From NCBI RefSeq assembly GCF_015277775.1, contig NZ_CP063849.1, forward strand, positions 6,401,501 to 6,465,500: a stretch of DNA of 64,000 nucleotides. The letters are read 5' to 3'. Below are positions 8,916 to 19,405 of the stretch, piece by piece. The translations under genes were made by a program, and so were the position numbers. The notes under the pieces were generated by a model that saw only the letters and a list, made by a program, of their open reading frames with translations, had not been told where the DNA came from and searched no databases. This stretch comes from Paludibaculum fermentans (lineage in GTDB: Bacteria > Acidobacteriota > Terriglobia > Bryobacterales > Bryobacteraceae). The stretch's first letter is position 1, and the number at the start of each line of letters is the position of its first letter.

Positions 8916-8944
8916 TTATAAACTTGGTCTCTTCCCAAAGTCAA
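8916..8944 (-). promoter_or_regulatory. Sigma-70 promoter of the Lys/Ala micro-gene
   Basis: On the minus strand TTGACT (8944-8939) and TTATAA (8921-8916) are separated by 17 bp; the alternative -10 TATAAA gives 18 bp. This is one of the best vegetative promoter matches in the window and points only at the 24-residue gene. Confidence 0.75.
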
Positions 8945-9079
8945 GGAAAAAAGTGTCCTTACGGCCCTTCGCGTGCAACTCCATCATCATGCCTCTACGA
9001 TTGAAACAATCGCGCGCGGAAACGTTCCTGCTGCCATGCTTGTGGAAACCATCCGCGCATCGATAGCATCATTGTTGTC

Positions 9080-9739
9080 ATGCGCCGCGAAGCTGCTCTC
9101 TTATGCTCCTGCGCACTCCTCGCGCTCGCTGGTTGCTCCAGGCACAAACACACTGCGCGCACGCCGGCCGCGCCCGCTCCAGGCTGGTCCGAGATCGGCA
9201 TCGCCAGCTGGTACGGCAATCCCTATCACGGCCGTCCCACCTCCAGCGGCGAGATCTATGACATGGAGCAGATGACCGCCGCGCATCGCACCCTGCCCTT
9301 CGGCGCCATCGTGCGCGTCACCAATCTCACCAACAACAAGAAGATCGAGGTACGCATCAACGATCGCGGTCCCTTCGCCGCCGGACGCATCGTCGACATC
9401 TCCCGCGCCGCCGCGCGCAACATCAACATGATCGGCCCGGGCACCGCGCGCGTCCGCCTCGAACTCCTCTCGTACGCAGGCACACCCACCACCTCCGCCA
9501 CCTACACCGTGCAGGTGGGCCGCTTCTTCTCTGAACACGAAGGCGCCAGGCTGCGTAAGAACCTCATGAAGAAATACCAATCCGTCGACCTCATCGAACG
9601 GCCCGCCACGCCCGGCAGCTACCTCCTCCGCGTCGGCCGCACCAGCACGCAGGACGAAGCCCAGGTCATCGCTGACGAGATCAGCAAGGATGTCGGCATC
9701 GGCTACGTCGTGCGCCTGGAACTGCGGACCCATCAGTAG
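9080..9739 (+). CDS. rlpA: RlpA-family septal lipoprotein with SPOR domain
   Basis: Outer-membrane lipoprotein related to RlpA, a septal lytic transglycosylase acting on denuded peptidoglycan; 219 residues. The signal peptide ends in the lipobox LALAGC (Cys about 19). The double-psi beta-barrel domain is at about 38-125, with the family motifs SWYGNPYHGRPTSSGE, PFGAIVRVTN and the catalytic-acid region RINDRGPF. A SPOR domain at about 140-215 (YTVQVGRFFSEHEGA) binds glycan strands at the division septum. It is isolated from other division genes. Whether this homologue is catalytically active cannot be read from the sequence alone. Confidence 0.9.
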   Translation: MRREAALLCSCALLALAGCSRHKHTARTPAAPAPGWSEIGIASWYGNPYHGRPTSSGEIYDMEQMTAAHRTLPFGAIVRVTNLTNNKKIEVRINDRGPFAAGRIVDISRAAARNINMIGPGTARVRLELLSYAGTPTTSATYTVQVGRFFSEHEGARLRKNLMKKYQSVDLIERPATPGSYLLRVGRTSTQDEAQVIADEISKDVGIGYVVRLELRTHQ

Positions 9740-9840
9740 AGAGTGCCTTCTCGCTTGGCCGTCCCCGCGTAGAATAATAGATGCCTCGCAATCTAGCGAA
9801 GAGATTTCCCGCTGTGCGGACACTACCTCTATGAGGTCGT

Positions 9841-10901
<1,061 letters not shown>

Positions 10902-10905
<4 letters not shown>

Positions 10906-11936
10906 ACATCGCTCTCGACGCCACCTACAGCCTGGGAGAGAACCTGTCTGGTGTCGGCGTCTATAGCCGCGAGATCCTCTTCGGCCTCGCGGCCAGTCAT
11001 CCGCAACAGCGCTTCGCCTGGTGCTACCGTCTCCACCGCTATCTGCGCGGCCGCCGCGAAGCCCTGCCCCTCAACGTGGCGGCCCGCCCTCTCCTCGACA
11101 CGCTCCCGCTCTTCCGCAACGGCCTCTTCCACGGTCTCAACCAGCGCCTGCCCCACCGCTCCGCCGGCCCGGCCGTCTGCACCTTTCACGATCTCTTTGT
11201 TCTCACCTCGGACTACTCTTCCCCCGACTTTCGCGCCCGCTTCGCCGGACAGGCCCGCCACGCCGCCCAACGTGCCGATCTCATCATCTGTGTCTCGCGC
11301 TTCACCGCCAATCAGGTGCGCGACTTGTTGGGCGTTCCCGAAGCCCGCCTGCGCGTCATCCCCCACGGCACACACCTTCCACCCGCTGCCCCCGCCGCCC
11401 GGCGCGGCCCCGTCATCCTCCACGTCGGTGCCGTTCAACTGCGAAAGAACCTCCTGCGCCTCGTCTCCGCCTTTGAACGCAACGCGCCGCCGCCCTGGCA
11501 GTTGGTACTCGCCGGCTCGGATGGCTATGGCGCTGCCGCCATTCATGAGCGCATTGCCGCCAGCCCCGCTCGCGATCGCATCTCCGTCACCGGTTGGGTC
11601 GACAACCAGCGTCTCGACGCGCTCTACGCTTCGGCCGCCATCTTCGCGTTTCCCTCGCTCGACGAAGGCTTCGGCATTCCGGTCCTGGAGGCCATGGCCC
11701 ACGGCCTGCCCGTCATCTCGTCCAATCGCTCCGCTCTGCCGGAAGCTTGCGGAGACGCGGCTCTCCTGGTGGATCCCACACAGGAAGAGGAGATCGGCCT
11801 CGCCCTGCGCCGCCTCATCCAGGACGAGGACCTGCGGAATATGTTGGTTCGTTTGGGGCACTCGCGCGCCGCGGAGTTCTCATGGCAGCGCGCTGTGGAC
11901 CTTACCTGGAAGGTCTATCAGGAGTTGCGTGCGTAG
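10902..11936 (+). CDS. GT-B glycosyltransferase (group 1/family 4)
   Basis: Retaining glycosyltransferase of the GT4 type, 344 residues, transferring a sugar from a nucleotide donor to a glycan or lipid acceptor in the cytoplasm. The N-terminal domain has SGVGVYSREI and the C-terminal Rossmann domain has HVGAVQLRKNL and LVLAGSDGYGA. The donor-site motif is FPSLDEGFGIPVLEAMAHG, with the two acidic residues expected. The TTG start at 10902 overlaps the stop of the sigma-54 activator (TTGA), so translation is coupled. No other polysaccharide genes follow, so the pathway is unknown. Confidence 0.88.
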
Positions 11937-11972
11937 GCAGGAGTTATGCGGGTAGGGCGCCTGGCCGGCCGC

Positions 11973-12311
11973 TCAGCGGCCGTCTTCGTCCACGGCGATC
12001 TTCAAGGCTCGCAGAAACTTCTGGTCCTGCGAAGTCCACTTCAAACGGGCCGTGTTCTCGTTCTTGCCCGTACTCGTGTACTCTTCCTCGAAATCGGTTT
12101 CCAGCCGTGTTTCCAGTACCGCACCGTCATCTTCCTCACCGTCCGCTTCATCGCGCTTGTTAAACCCGATGGTCGCTTCCAGTACCAGGAACACGTCGTA
12201 CCCCGCTCGCTTGATTTCGCCAATCGCCGCGGCGATCCGATCCGAGTCGGAGAGTGACTCGTTGATCGCATTGCCGAGCTCCTGCATCAGGTCTTTCAGT
12301 CGATCGTCCAA
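11973..12311 (-). CDS. Hypothetical acidic protein, 112 residues
   Basis: Unrecognised small acidic protein. The first 50 residues look helical (DRLKDLMQELGNAINESL, then IAAAIGEIKRAGYDVFLVLE). A charged stretch with DEADGEEDDG follows, then a basic C-terminal part (KWTSQDQKFLRALKIAVDED). There is no signal peptide or membrane segment. It is likely a real gene: a single ATG frame filling an otherwise empty gap, with an organised amphipathic N-terminus. It converges with the glycosyltransferase gene 36 bp away. Confidence 0.65.
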   Translation of the reverse strand: MDDRLKDLMQELGNAINESLSDSDRIAAAIGEIKRAGYDVFLVLEATIGFNKRDEADGEEDDGAVLETRLETDFEEEYTSTGKNENTARLKWTSQDQKFLRALKIAVDEDGR

Positions 12312-12487
12312 GGTAAGCCTCGTGTGCGGCCACTTTCAGAATACCATCCGGATGCATTCGCGGCTCCGGACCGCTTCCATTCCCTTTATCGGCCGTTTCC
12401 CGCCCCCGCTTGAGTCATCCCACCCACGGGATCCCGTTTCGCCCGCCTGATACTATGTGTAGGGACCCGCGCCGTCCAACTCGAGTA

Positions 12488-12742
12488 ATGTTCAAAAAGT
12501 TCCTGCAAGCCTTCCTGCCCGGCATCGTCAAACCCCTCCACTCGCTGTGGAACGAGATCCTCGGCTTCCTGTTCATCGCCATCGCGGTCCTCATGATCCG
12601 CGCTCTCTGGCGCGGCTACACCGAGATCGGTCTCGGGTTTGCCCACATGGTCAAGTTCGCCCTCGGCGCCTTCTTCTTCGCCGTCATGCTCGGCTTCGGC
12701 ATCCATGCCTTCTGGCGCGCCCGCCGCATCTCGAAATCCTGA
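12488..12742 (+). CDS. Small two-helix membrane protein
   Basis: 84-residue hydrophobic protein with two probable transmembrane helices at about 22-42 (WNEILGFLFIAIAVLMIRAL) and 52-76 (MVKFALGAFFFAVMLGFGIH). It has a short amphipathic N-terminus and a basic cytoplasmic tail (WRARRISKS), and no known family. The ATG at 12488 is preferred to earlier in-frame ATGs because the upstream residues are hydrophilic and proline-rich. The ribosome binding site is weak. A bidirectional terminator follows it. Confidence 0.6.
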   Translation: MFKKFLQAFLPGIVKPLHSLWNEILGFLFIAIAVLMIRALWRGYTEIGLGFAHMVKFALGAFFFAVMLGFGIHAFWRARRISKS

Positions 12743-12764
12743 ACCCTGCCCGCCCGAAAACAGA

Positions 12765-12797
12765 AAGAGCGCCCGGCCACCTGGCCCTGACGCTCTT
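12765..12797. terminator. Bidirectional terminator
   Basis: AAGAGCG (12765-12771) pairs with CGCTCTT (12791-12797), with an inner GGCC/GGCC stem. A-rich sequence lies on the left and the stem ends in CTCTT on the right, between two convergent genes. Confidence 0.65.
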
Positions 12798-12821
12798 GTC
12801 ATCCATCCTGCCTAAGCGGAT

Positions 12822-14135
12822 CTACTGCTTCTCCGGCGCCGGCGTTGTCGACGCACCCTGGGCCGTCGACTTCACACCCGTCACCCGCTCCAGTTCCGCC
12901 ACCTGCTTCCGCACCGACTCCACATCCGGAGCGTTCGGAGCAAAGCTCAAATACCCCTTCATCTGCTCCAGCGCCCCCGGATAGTCGCCTTTGTCCGCCA
13001 GGATCGCGCCCAACAACTGCGCCGACCTGGGATTGCGGTGGTCCGGATCCAGCTTCACCGCTTCCCGCGCGCTCTTTTCCGCCTCGTCCATCTTCTTCAG
13101 GTTGTACTTGGCGGCGGCGTTGATGAACCACGCCTGCGAGTAGGAATACGGGTCCAGCTTCAGGACCGTGTCGCTACGGCTCGCAATCAGGCCCCAGTCC
13201 TTGCTCGACAGCGATAGCTGCATCAGTTGCAGATGCGGCTTCACGAACTTCGCATCCGCCCCAACCGACTGCTCCCATGCCTTTTGCGCTTCGTCCGCCT
13301 TCTTCTGGCCCATTAGGCTGTTGCCCAGCTCAAACCAGGCCAGGGCGTACTTCGGATAGATCTCCACTGCCTTCTGCAGTTGAACTTCGGCTTCCGGATA
13401 CTTCTTCTTCTTCACCAGGTCCAGGCCCTTTTCGTACGCCTTCTTCGCGTCCTTCGGAGCCAGGCCCGTCGTCGCACTGAAGACGAAGCCTTCCACGTTG
13501 GCCATTCTGTGCAGCACCAGCGTCCCCACTTCCGGGTTGTCCAGCAGCCGCCGGCCCGAGAGTTGGATCACGTCGCTGCGGAACCCCGGCAGGTCCGCCT
13601 TGAACTCGCAGCCCATCATCTCTCGCTCCGTCATGCCATTCCGGCCCATGCCCGGAGCGCTCGACTTCGACACCGAGCCTGTGCTGAACGGTTCGTTCGG
13701 GTTGCCGATGCTCGCGTCCGCGAACACCCCCTGGTTTTGTCCCAGACTGATGCTGAAACGCCCCTTCATGTCTGCGTAGCCCTGCGGACGCGGCTGCCCA
13801 TTGCACACCAGCAGCATCACTACGGGCTCCGGCGGCGCCGAGCCGTCATCCATCATCAGGCGGCCGCTTAGATAGATTGGCCGCTGGATGTCCATCATCG
13901 ACGGGGTCGTGTTCTGCTGGCCGGTGGTGCCTGTCGAGGTGCCCGTCGAAGGACGGGTTGGCGTGGTTGGCGTACCCGACCCGCCGCCCGCGGAACCGCC
14001 GCCGCCGGTGGATCCACCACCACCTCCGCCGCCTGCCGGTGTCTGCGCGAACGCGCCAAACGCTCCACAGGCTGCCAAAACACCCACCATTGCGGCCTTG
14101 GTCCACCCGGCCGGAAGCATTTGTTTAGGACTCAT
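12822..14135 (-). CDS. Secreted TPR-repeat protein with Gly-rich linker
   Basis: Exported protein of about 437 residues. The signal peptide (KAAMVGVLAACGAFGAFAQ) is followed by a glycine/serine/threonine-rich linker of about 60 residues. Next comes a beta-sandwich-like segment (about 75-190) resembling carboxypeptidase-regulatory domains, then four or more TPR units (about 205-400; for example AWFELGNSLMGQKKADEAQK). Such proteins scaffold complexes at the cell surface. The ATG at 14135 has GGAGG 5 bases upstream and is preferred to the longer frame to 14276. A -10-like element (14175-14180, minus) and a 10-bp palindrome CTGAGCTCAG (14156-14165) lie in the leader. The function is unknown. Confidence 0.82.
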   Translation of the reverse strand: MSPKQMLPAGWTKAAMVGVLAACGAFGAFAQTPAGGGGGGGSTGGGGSAGGGSGTPTTPTRPSTGTSTGTTGQQNTTPSMMDIQRPIYLSGRLMMDDGSAPPEPVVMLLVCNGQPRPQGYADMKGRFSISLGQNQGVFADASIGNPNEPFSTGSVSKSSAPGMGRNGMTEREMMGCEFKADLPGFRSDVIQLSGRRLLDNPEVGTLVLHRMANVEGFVFSATTGLAPKDAKKAYEKGLDLVKKKKYPEAEVQLQKAVEIYPKYALAWFELGNSLMGQKKADEAQKAWEQSVGADAKFVKPHLQLMQLSLSSKDWGLIASRSDTVLKLDPYSYSQAWFINAAAKYNLKKMDEAEKSAREAVKLDPDHRNPRSAQLLGAILADKGDYPGALEQMKGYLSFAPNAPDVESVRKQVAELERVTGVKSTAQGASTTPAPEKQ

Positions 14136-14364
14136 ATCACCCTCCGCTGGTGTAACTGAGCTCAGAGTGTAGGTATTATGGCACAGGAACCCTCCGGCAG
14201 CGCTCCTCGATTTGTTCCCCTTCTTCGCCTCTCCTTCAGCAGTTCCTGAATCCCCGCCACCAGCCGGCCCCACCACCCGCCTGCTCCACGGCTCACCAGC
14301 GCCGGCGCTCTCGCCCGTCCGGTCTTTACTGAACTATGATGATTACTAGAGACGCAAAAACCAC

Positions 14365-15006
14365 ATGAATCGCACCTTTTTATCCATTTCCGCCCTGGGC
14401 CTGCTTGTTGTGGCTCTCACAGGCTGCTCTGACTCAGCTCCGCCGCCCAAGCAGGCCGAAGTCGCCAAAAAGCCTGTCGAACCGGTCTCCGGTCAATCCG
14501 GACTGTTTCAGATGTTTCAGATCGCCCGCCCTTGGGCCTCCGACGTCATGATTCTCAAGCTGGAAAACGGCGACATCCCCGAAGCCAAGGCCCAGCCCGG
14601 CAAGTACGGCCTCTGGCGAGCCACCTTCGTATCTCCGTCCAAGAAGACCAAACGCGAGTATTCCTTCGCCGTGTCCGACTCTGACGGCGGCGTCATCAAA
14701 GGCGCCCGCGCCGGAGCCGAATCCCCTTACTCCGTCAGCCCGCTCGTCCACCCCATCGCCATCCAGGACGTGCACACCGACACGACCGCCGCGCTCGAAA
14801 CTGCACTCAAGGAAGTAGCCAAGGATAAGGTGATGTCGAAAGCCCTGGCCGACAACAAGGATCTACCAGTCCAGTACATTCTTGACTGGACCGGCACCAA
14901 TCCCAAGCCCTACTGGCGCGTTGTCTTCGGAGCCTCGGTCTCGCAGAGCCTGTTTTCCATCCTGATCGACGCCGGCACCGGCGAGTTCGTCAAGAAAATG
15001 CACTAA
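14365..15006 (+). CDS. Hypothetical lipoprotein
   Basis: 213-residue predicted lipoprotein with signal peptide and lipobox VALTGC (Cys about 21), then a Pro/Lys-rich spacer. The mature part shows two repeats reminiscent of PepSY-type folds: WRATFVSPSKKTKREYSF at about 90-107 and WRVVFGASVSQSLFSILID near the end. The family is not certain. It converges with hspR, the stop codons overlapping by 4 bases, so read-through of either affects the other. No operon partner is seen. Confidence 0.75.
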   Translation: MNRTFLSISALGLLVVALTGCSDSAPPPKQAEVAKKPVEPVSGQSGLFQMFQIARPWASDVMILKLENGDIPEAKAQPGKYGLWRATFVSPSKKTKREYSFAVSDSDGGVIKGARAGAESPYSVSPLVHPIAIQDVHTDTTAALETALKEVAKDKVMSKALADNKDLPVQYILDWTGTNPKPYWRVVFGASVSQSLFSILIDAGTGEFVKKMH

Positions 15007-15413
15007 ACGCCGCGGCTTCGTTTCTTCACAGGTGCGGGTGGAGCCGGCTCCACTCGCACTACCCGCATCAGCATGTTCTTCTGCTCCGGCTCCACCGGCC
15101 GCATGTTGCGCGTAATCTCCACATTCAACGACGCCACAAACTGCTCGATCTGTGTCTGCATCGCCGACATCTTCTCGCGCATGTTCAGGATGATCTCGAC
15201 CCCCGCCAGATTCACACCCAGCTCCCGGGTCAGCTCCAGAATCACTTCCAGCCGCACCAGGTCGTCGTCCGTGTACAACCGTGTGTTCCCGTCGGAACGC
15301 GACGGCTTCAGCAGGCCTTCCCGTTCATACATCCGCAGGGTCTGCGGATGTACGCCGTACTTATCGGCGACGGCTGAGATCATGTAAGCGGCTTTGGATC
15401 GTTGCTTCGACAC
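15003..15413 (-). CDS. hspR: MerR-family heat-shock repressor HspR
   Basis: Transcriptional repressor of the dnaK operon, 136 residues. The winged helix-turn-helix spans about 10-80: AYMISAVADKYGVHPQTLRM is the recognition helix region and YEREGLLKPSR with NTRLYTDDDLVRL follows. A coiled-coil dimerisation helix and a basic tail complete it. It sits 3 bases after dnaJ in the order dnaK-dnaJ-hspR, the arrangement known from Streptomyces and other bacteria, where DnaK acts as co-repressor. Autoregulation is therefore expected. grpE is not present in this cluster. Confidence 0.9.
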   Translation of the reverse strand: MSKQRSKAAYMISAVADKYGVHPQTLRMYEREGLLKPSRSDGNTRLYTDDDLVRLEVILELTRELGVNLAGVEIILNMREKMSAMQTQIEQFVASLNVEITRNMRPVEPEQKNMLMRVVRVEPAPPAPVKKRSRGV

Positions 15414-15416
15414 TTC

Positions 15417-16586
15417 TCACACCTTCGACCACAGCTCCGACCGCGGATCCCGCGGGTCCAGCCTGGATAGCTCCTTCAACAACTCGCGCGTCTTCTCATC
15501 GCGAATGTCCGGCGCTTGAATGGAAATCTCCACAATCTGGTCGCCGCGCGAGTTCTTTCTAGAATTGTAAACGCCCTTCTCGCGCAAACGGAACTTCTGC
15601 CCATTTTGTGTGCCCTGCGGGATCTTCAGCAGCGCCCGCCCATCCACAGTGGGCACCTCGATCTTCGCCCCCAGCCCCGCTTCCCACACCGTCACCGGCA
15701 GCACAATCGACACATCGTCGCCCTCTCGCGAGAACACCGGATGCGGCTCTACCCGCACCGTGATGTATAGATCGCCCGCCGCCGCACCCATCGTGCCCGA
15801 ATTGCCCTTGCCGCCCACCCGCAGCCGCGAACCCGTCGCCGCGCCCGGAGGGATCCTCACTTCCACTGACTCGCTCTTCTGCGACCGCCCCTCGCCATGG
15901 CACACCGGACACGCATTCCTCAGCCGGCCCGTACCCTGGCACTGCGGGCACGTCAGCGAGAACTTCATCGCCCCCGCCATCTGGTTCACATTGCCCGTAC
16001 CCTGGCATTGCGGACACGTCACCGACGCTCCGCCGCCCTGGCCCGACCCGTGACACGCCCCGCACTGGTCCAGGCGCGTAATGTTCAGGCGGACCTGTGT
16101 CCCCTTGATCGCCTGCCAGAAATCGATGCCCAGCGAGTACTCGAGATCGCTGCCCTTCTCCGCCGGCGCATGCTGCTGCTCCCCGCGCTTGTTCCCAAAG
16201 AACTGGCTGAACAGGTCCGAGAAACTGCCGCCGCCGAAGCCGCCCGCACCCGGCCCGCCAGCCGCGCCGGCTCCCGCATTCCCCGCTTCCGTGAAATCGA
16301 AGCCGCCGAAGCCAAACCCGGCGTTGGCGCCCGGTTGCGGACCCCCGCCCGGATAGCCGTTCTCCGAATAGAACCCATACTGGTCGAACATCTTGCGCTT
16401 CTTCGCGTCCGACAGAATATCGTACGACTCCTGCACCTGCTTGAAGCGCTCTTCCGCCGCCTTGTCGCCTGGATTCAGATCCGGATGGTATTTGCGGGCG
16501 AGGCGACGGTACGCCTTGCGGACTTCATCCGCCGATGCGTCCCGTTTGACTCCGAGTGTTTGATAGTAATCTTTCGTCGAAGGCAT
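15417..16586 (-). CDS. dnaJ: Chaperone DnaJ
   Basis: Hsp40 co-chaperone, 389 residues. The J domain (1-70) has the HPD triad in [16 protein letters not shown], which stimulates DnaK ATPase. A Gly/Phe/Pro-rich linker runs to about 130. The zinc region has four repeats ([32 protein letters not shown]). Two C-terminal substrate-binding beta domains follow. It lies between dnaK and hspR. The leader between dnaK and dnaJ holds a strong hairpin (16611-16633) that may lower dnaJ and hspR expression relative to dnaK. Confidence 0.96.
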   Translation of the reverse strand: MPSTKDYYQTLGVKRDASADEVRKAYRRLARKYHPDLNPGDKAAEERFKQVQESYDILSDAKKRKMFDQYGFYSENGYPGGGPQPGANAGFGFGGFDFTEAGNAGAGAAGGPGAGGFGGGSFSDLFSQFFGNKRGEQQHAPAEKGSDLEYSLGIDFWQAIKGTQVRLNITRLDQCGACHGSGQGGGASVTCPQCQGTGNVNQMAGAMKFSLTCPQCQGTGRLRNACPVCHGEGRSQKSESVEVRIPPGAATGSRLRVGGKGNSGTMGAAAGDLYITVRVEPHPVFSREGDDVSIVLPVTVWEAGLGAKIEVPTVDGRALLKIPQGTQNGQKFRLREKGVYNSRKNSRGDQIVEISIQAPDIRDEKTRELLKELSRLDPRDPRSELWSKV

Positions 16587-16610
16587 TCTTCACCCGCCTC
16601 ATTTCAGGAA

Positions 16611-16633
16611 AGCCCCTCCATGACGGAGGGGCT
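16611..16633 (-). terminator. Intercistronic hairpin between dnaK and dnaJ
   Basis: AGCCCCTCC (16611-16619) and GGAGGGGCT (16625-16633) form a perfect 9-bp stem with a 5-nt loop. There is no run of T after it on the minus strand, so partial attenuation or mRNA processing is more likely than full termination. Confidence 0.55.
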
Positions 16634-16659
16634 CCCAGTTCCATCAGACTCAGGCGTGC

Positions 16660-18591
16660 TTAGGCGCCCGGCTTCTTATCGTCGACGTCCACGAACTCGG
16701 CATCCACCACATCGTCTTTCTTCGACTCCGTGTGGCCCGCCGAAGCACCAGGACCGGCGGCGTCGCCACCCTGAGGAGGCTGTTGCGCGCCCGCTGCCTT
16801 GTACATCGCCTCGGCCAGCTTGTGGCTGGACGTCAGCAGCTTCTCCTGCGCGGCCTTCATGGCCTCCAGGTTGCCGCCTTCCACCGCCTTCTTCGCTTCC
16901 GCGATCGCCTCTTCCACGGCCTTCGCGTCCGCTTCCGAAACCTTATCGCGATGATCCTTCAGCGTCTTCTCGGCGCTGTAGACCGCACTGTCGAGATGGT
17001 TCTTCACCTCGATCTCTTCCCGCCGCTTCTCGTCTTCCGCCTTGTGCGAATCGGCGTCCCGAGCCATCTTCTCAACCTCTTCCTTCGACAGTCCGGAGGA
17101 AGACGTGATCGTGATCTTCTGCTCGTTGCTCGTCGCCCGGTCCTTCGCCGTCACATGCAGAATGCCGTTCGCGTCGATGTCGAACGTCACTTCCACCTGC
17201 GGCACCCCGCGCGGAGCCGGCGGAATCCCCACCAGCTGGAACACACCCAGCATCCGGTTGTCCCGCGCCAGCGAACGCTCACCCTGGTAAACCTTGATCT
17301 CCACGCTCGTCTGGCTGTCGCTCGCCGTCGAGAAGACCTCAGACTTGCGCGTCGGAATCGTCGTGTTGCGCTCAATCAGCTTCGTGAACACGCCGCCCAG
17401 GGTCTCAATGCCCAGCGACAGCGGAGTCACGTCCAGCAGCAGCACATCCTTCACTTCGCCGCCCAGCACGCCGCCCTGCACCGCCGCACCCACCGCGACA
17501 ACTTCATCCGGATTGACGGTCTTGTTCGGATCCTTGCCGAACAGCTCCTTCACGATCTGCGTCACTCGCGGGATACGCGTCGAGCCGCCCACCATCACCA
17601 CTTCGTCGATCTGCGACGTGGACATGCCGGCATCCGTCAAAGCCTGCTTGCACGGACCCACCGAACGCTGCAGGATGTCTTCGATCATCTGCTCGAACCG
17701 CGCACGCGTCAGCGTCTTGACCAGGTGCTTCGGCCCGGTCTGCGGATCGCCGTAGATGAACGGCAGGTTGATCTCCGTCTCCATCGCCGAAGACAGCTCG
17801 ATTTTGGCCTTCTCCGCCGATTCCTTCAGGCGCTGCAACGCCATCCGGTCCTTCGAGAGATCGACCGACTCTTCCTTCTTGAACTCCTCGATGAGCCAGT
17901 CCACCAGCCGCTGGTCGATGTTGTCGCCGCCCAGGTGCGTATCGCCATTCGTCGACTTCACTTCCACCACGCCGTCGCCCACTTCGAGGATCGAAATGTC
18001 GAACGTGCCGCCGCCGAAGTCGTAAACCGCGATCCGCTCTTCCTTCTTCTTGTCCAGCCCGTACGCCAGCGCGGCCGCCGTCGGCTCATTAATGATACGC
18101 AGCACTTCCAGGCCGGCCACCTGGCCCGCATCCTTCGTCGCCTGGCGCTGGGCATCGTTGAAGTACGCGGGCACCGTGATCACGGCCTGCTTCACCGTCT
18201 CGCCCAGGTAAGCCTCGGCGGCTTCCTTCAGCTTCGTCAGGATCATCGCCGAAATCTCCGGCGCCGACATCTTCTTGCCGCCCGACTCCACACGCGCATC
18301 GCCCGAATCGCCGCGTACCACGTGATACGGCACCAGCTTCATCTCTTGCGAGACTTCGTCAAAACGCCGACCCATGAACCGCTTGATCGAGTAAATGGTA
18401 TTTTCAGGATTGGTGACAGCCTGGCGCTTGGCCACCTGTCCAACTAACCGGTCGCCCGACTTCGCGAAACCGACCACGGAGGGGGTTGTCCGCCCACCCT
18501 CCTGGTTCGGGATCACAACCGGTTGCCCGCCTTCCATGACCGCCACTACAGAGTTGGTGGTCCCAAGGTCGATGCCAATGATTTTGCTCAT
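16660..18591 (-). CDS. dnaK: Chaperone DnaK (Hsp70)
   Basis: ATP-dependent Hsp70 chaperone, about 643 residues. The nucleotide-binding domain starts [19 protein letters not shown] and contains [34 protein letters not shown] and [10 protein letters not shown]. The linker [15 protein letters not shown] leads to the substrate-binding domain. The C-terminus has a helical lid and ends in an acidic [13 protein letters not shown] tail. The start MSKIIG at 18591 is chosen by homology and a GGGAG site 4 bases upstream; the longer open frame to 18726 is not coding. A near-consensus promoter lies 80-107 bases upstream. Confidence 0.97.
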   Translation of the reverse strand: MSKIIGIDLGTTNSVVAVMEGGQPVVIPNQEGGRTTPSVVGFAKSGDRLVGQVAKRQAVTNPENTIYSIKRFMGRRFDEVSQEMKLVPYHVVRGDSGDARVESGGKKMSAPEISAMILTKLKEAAEAYLGETVKQAVITVPAYFNDAQRQATKDAGQVAGLEVLRIINEPTAAALAYGLDKKKEERIAVYDFGGGTFDISILEVGDGVVEVKSTNGDTHLGGDNIDQRLVDWLIEEFKKEESVDLSKDRMALQRLKESAEKAKIELSSAMETEINLPFIYGDPQTGPKHLVKTLTRARFEQMIEDILQRSVGPCKQALTDAGMSTSQIDEVVMVGGSTRIPRVTQIVKELFGKDPNKTVNPDEVVAVGAAVQGGVLGGEVKDVLLLDVTPLSLGIETLGGVFTKLIERNTTIPTRKSEVFSTASDSQTSVEIKVYQGERSLARDNRMLGVFQLVGIPPAPRGVPQVEVTFDIDANGILHVTAKDRATSNEQKITITSSSGLSKEEVEKMARDADSHKAEDEKRREEIEVKNHLDSAVYSAEKTLKDHRDKVSEADAKAVEEAIAEAKKAVEGGNLEAMKAAQEKLLTSSHKLAEAMYKAAGAQQPPQGGDAAGPGASAGHTESKKDDVVDAEFVDVDDKKPGA

Positions 18592-19399
18592 GTCGCTCCC
18601 ATCCTTCCAGGGTTTAAATCTCGCGGCGTTCCAGGCGTCCATCCGCTCGCCTTTACTGCGCCTGTTCGTATTATGTAAGTTTAGTGTGTTGCTGTCAAGT
18701 TCTATTGCAGCGCAAAACTTGACCATCGCCGCCGCAGCCGACCTAACGCCCCTCGAATCTGCTCTTTCCGCTCAATCCTCCACTCCCGTCACCTGGTCCT
18801 TCGGTTCCTCCGGCCTCTTAGCCCGCCAAATCCGCGCCGGAGCCCCATTTGACCTCTATCTCTCTGCAAATGAAGCCTTTGTCCAGGATTTAGCGAAATC
18901 AGACCTGCTACTGCCCGGCTCAGTCCGCACCTACGCCACCGGCCGCCTCGGCCTCTGGTCGCTCTCCGGTCACATCAGGACGCTCAAGGACCTCACCCTC
19001 CCCGAAGTCCGCCACATCGCACTGCCCAACCCTCAACACGCCCCCTATGGAGCCGCCGCCCGCGAGCTCCTGGAGAAGGCCGGCCTTTGGAAACAGCTCC
19101 AGTCCAAGATCGTCCTGGCCGAAAACGTCCGCCAGGCCTACGAGTTCGGCCGCACCGGCAACGCCGACGCCGTCCTCACCTCCTGGACCCTCCTCCACGA
19201 TCAGGGCGGCCTCCTCCTCAATGACAAGGACCACGCCCCCATCCGCCAATCCGGAGGAGTCGTCAAAGGAGCCAAAAACACGAAAGCGGCCCAAGCCTTT
19301 CTGGACTTCCTACTAAGTCCCGCCGGCCAAAAAATCCTCCTCCGCTTCGGCCTAACCCCAGCCGCCGCCACCCCGCCATTACCGCCCCACCACCCCTAA
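18590..19399 (+). CDS. modA: Molybdate ABC transporter substrate-binding protein
   Basis: Periplasmic oxyanion-binding protein of the ModA family (molybdate or tungstate). Coding is certain from about 18700: [17 protein letters not shown] at the mature N-terminus, [23 protein letters not shown] lining the oxyanion site (split here by the usual insertion), and [20 protein letters not shown] and [10 protein letters not shown] as family motifs. The start is unresolved. The ATG at 18590 gives a long signal peptide ([19 protein letters not shown] core) but overlaps the dnaK start. GTG at 18686 would leave no usable signal. No modB or modC genes follow, so the permease must be elsewhere. Confidence 0.8.
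   Translation: MSLPSFQGLNLAAFQASIRSPLLRLFVLCKFSVLLSSSIAAQNLTIAAAADLTPLESALSAQSSTPVTWSFGSSGLLARQIRAGAPFDLYLSANEAFVQDLAKSDLLLPGSVRTYATGRLGLWSLSGHIRTLKDLTLPEVRHIALPNPQHAPYGAAARELLEKAGLWKQLQSKIVLAENVRQAYEFGRTGNADAVLTSWTLLHDQGGLLLNDKDHAPIRQSGGVVKGAKNTKAAQAFLDFLLSPAGQKILLRFGLTPAAATPPLPPHHP
18670..18698 (-). promoter_or_regulatory. Sigma-70 promoter of dnaK
   Basis: On the minus strand TTGACA (18698-18693) and CATAAT (18675-18670) are separated by exactly 17 bp, with a predicted start near 18663 and a leader of about 70 bases before dnaK. The -35 hexamer lies in one arm of an inverted repeat. Confidence 0.8.
18694..18723. promoter_or_regulatory. Inverted repeat at dnaK -35, candidate repressor site
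   Basis: GTCAAGTT (18694-18701) and AACTTGAC (18716-18723) are perfect 8-base inverted arms 22 bp apart centre to centre, covering the dnaK -35. The core TCAAG/CTTGA is related to the HspR operator HAIR (CTTGAGT-N7-ACTCAAG), but the half-sites have the opposite polarity and wider spacing. It may be a variant HspR site or coincidence. Confidence 0.4.
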
Positions 19400-19405
19400 A
19401 CCCCC

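Noticed and set aside
8727-8921. 64-residue plus-strand Phe/Ala-rich frame resembling a membrane peptide
   Set aside because: Its hydrophobic core is the exact antisense of the lysine/alanine micro-gene, which has the better start, ribosome binding site and promoter.
16732-18447. 571-residue plus-strand frame rich in Arg and His
   Set aside because: Lies wholly inside dnaK on the other strand and has no recognisable domain.
18694-18723. Classical HAIR operator for HspR
   Set aside because: The half-sites have opposite polarity and wider spacing than CTTGAGT-N7-ACTCAAG, so it is reported only as a candidate variant.
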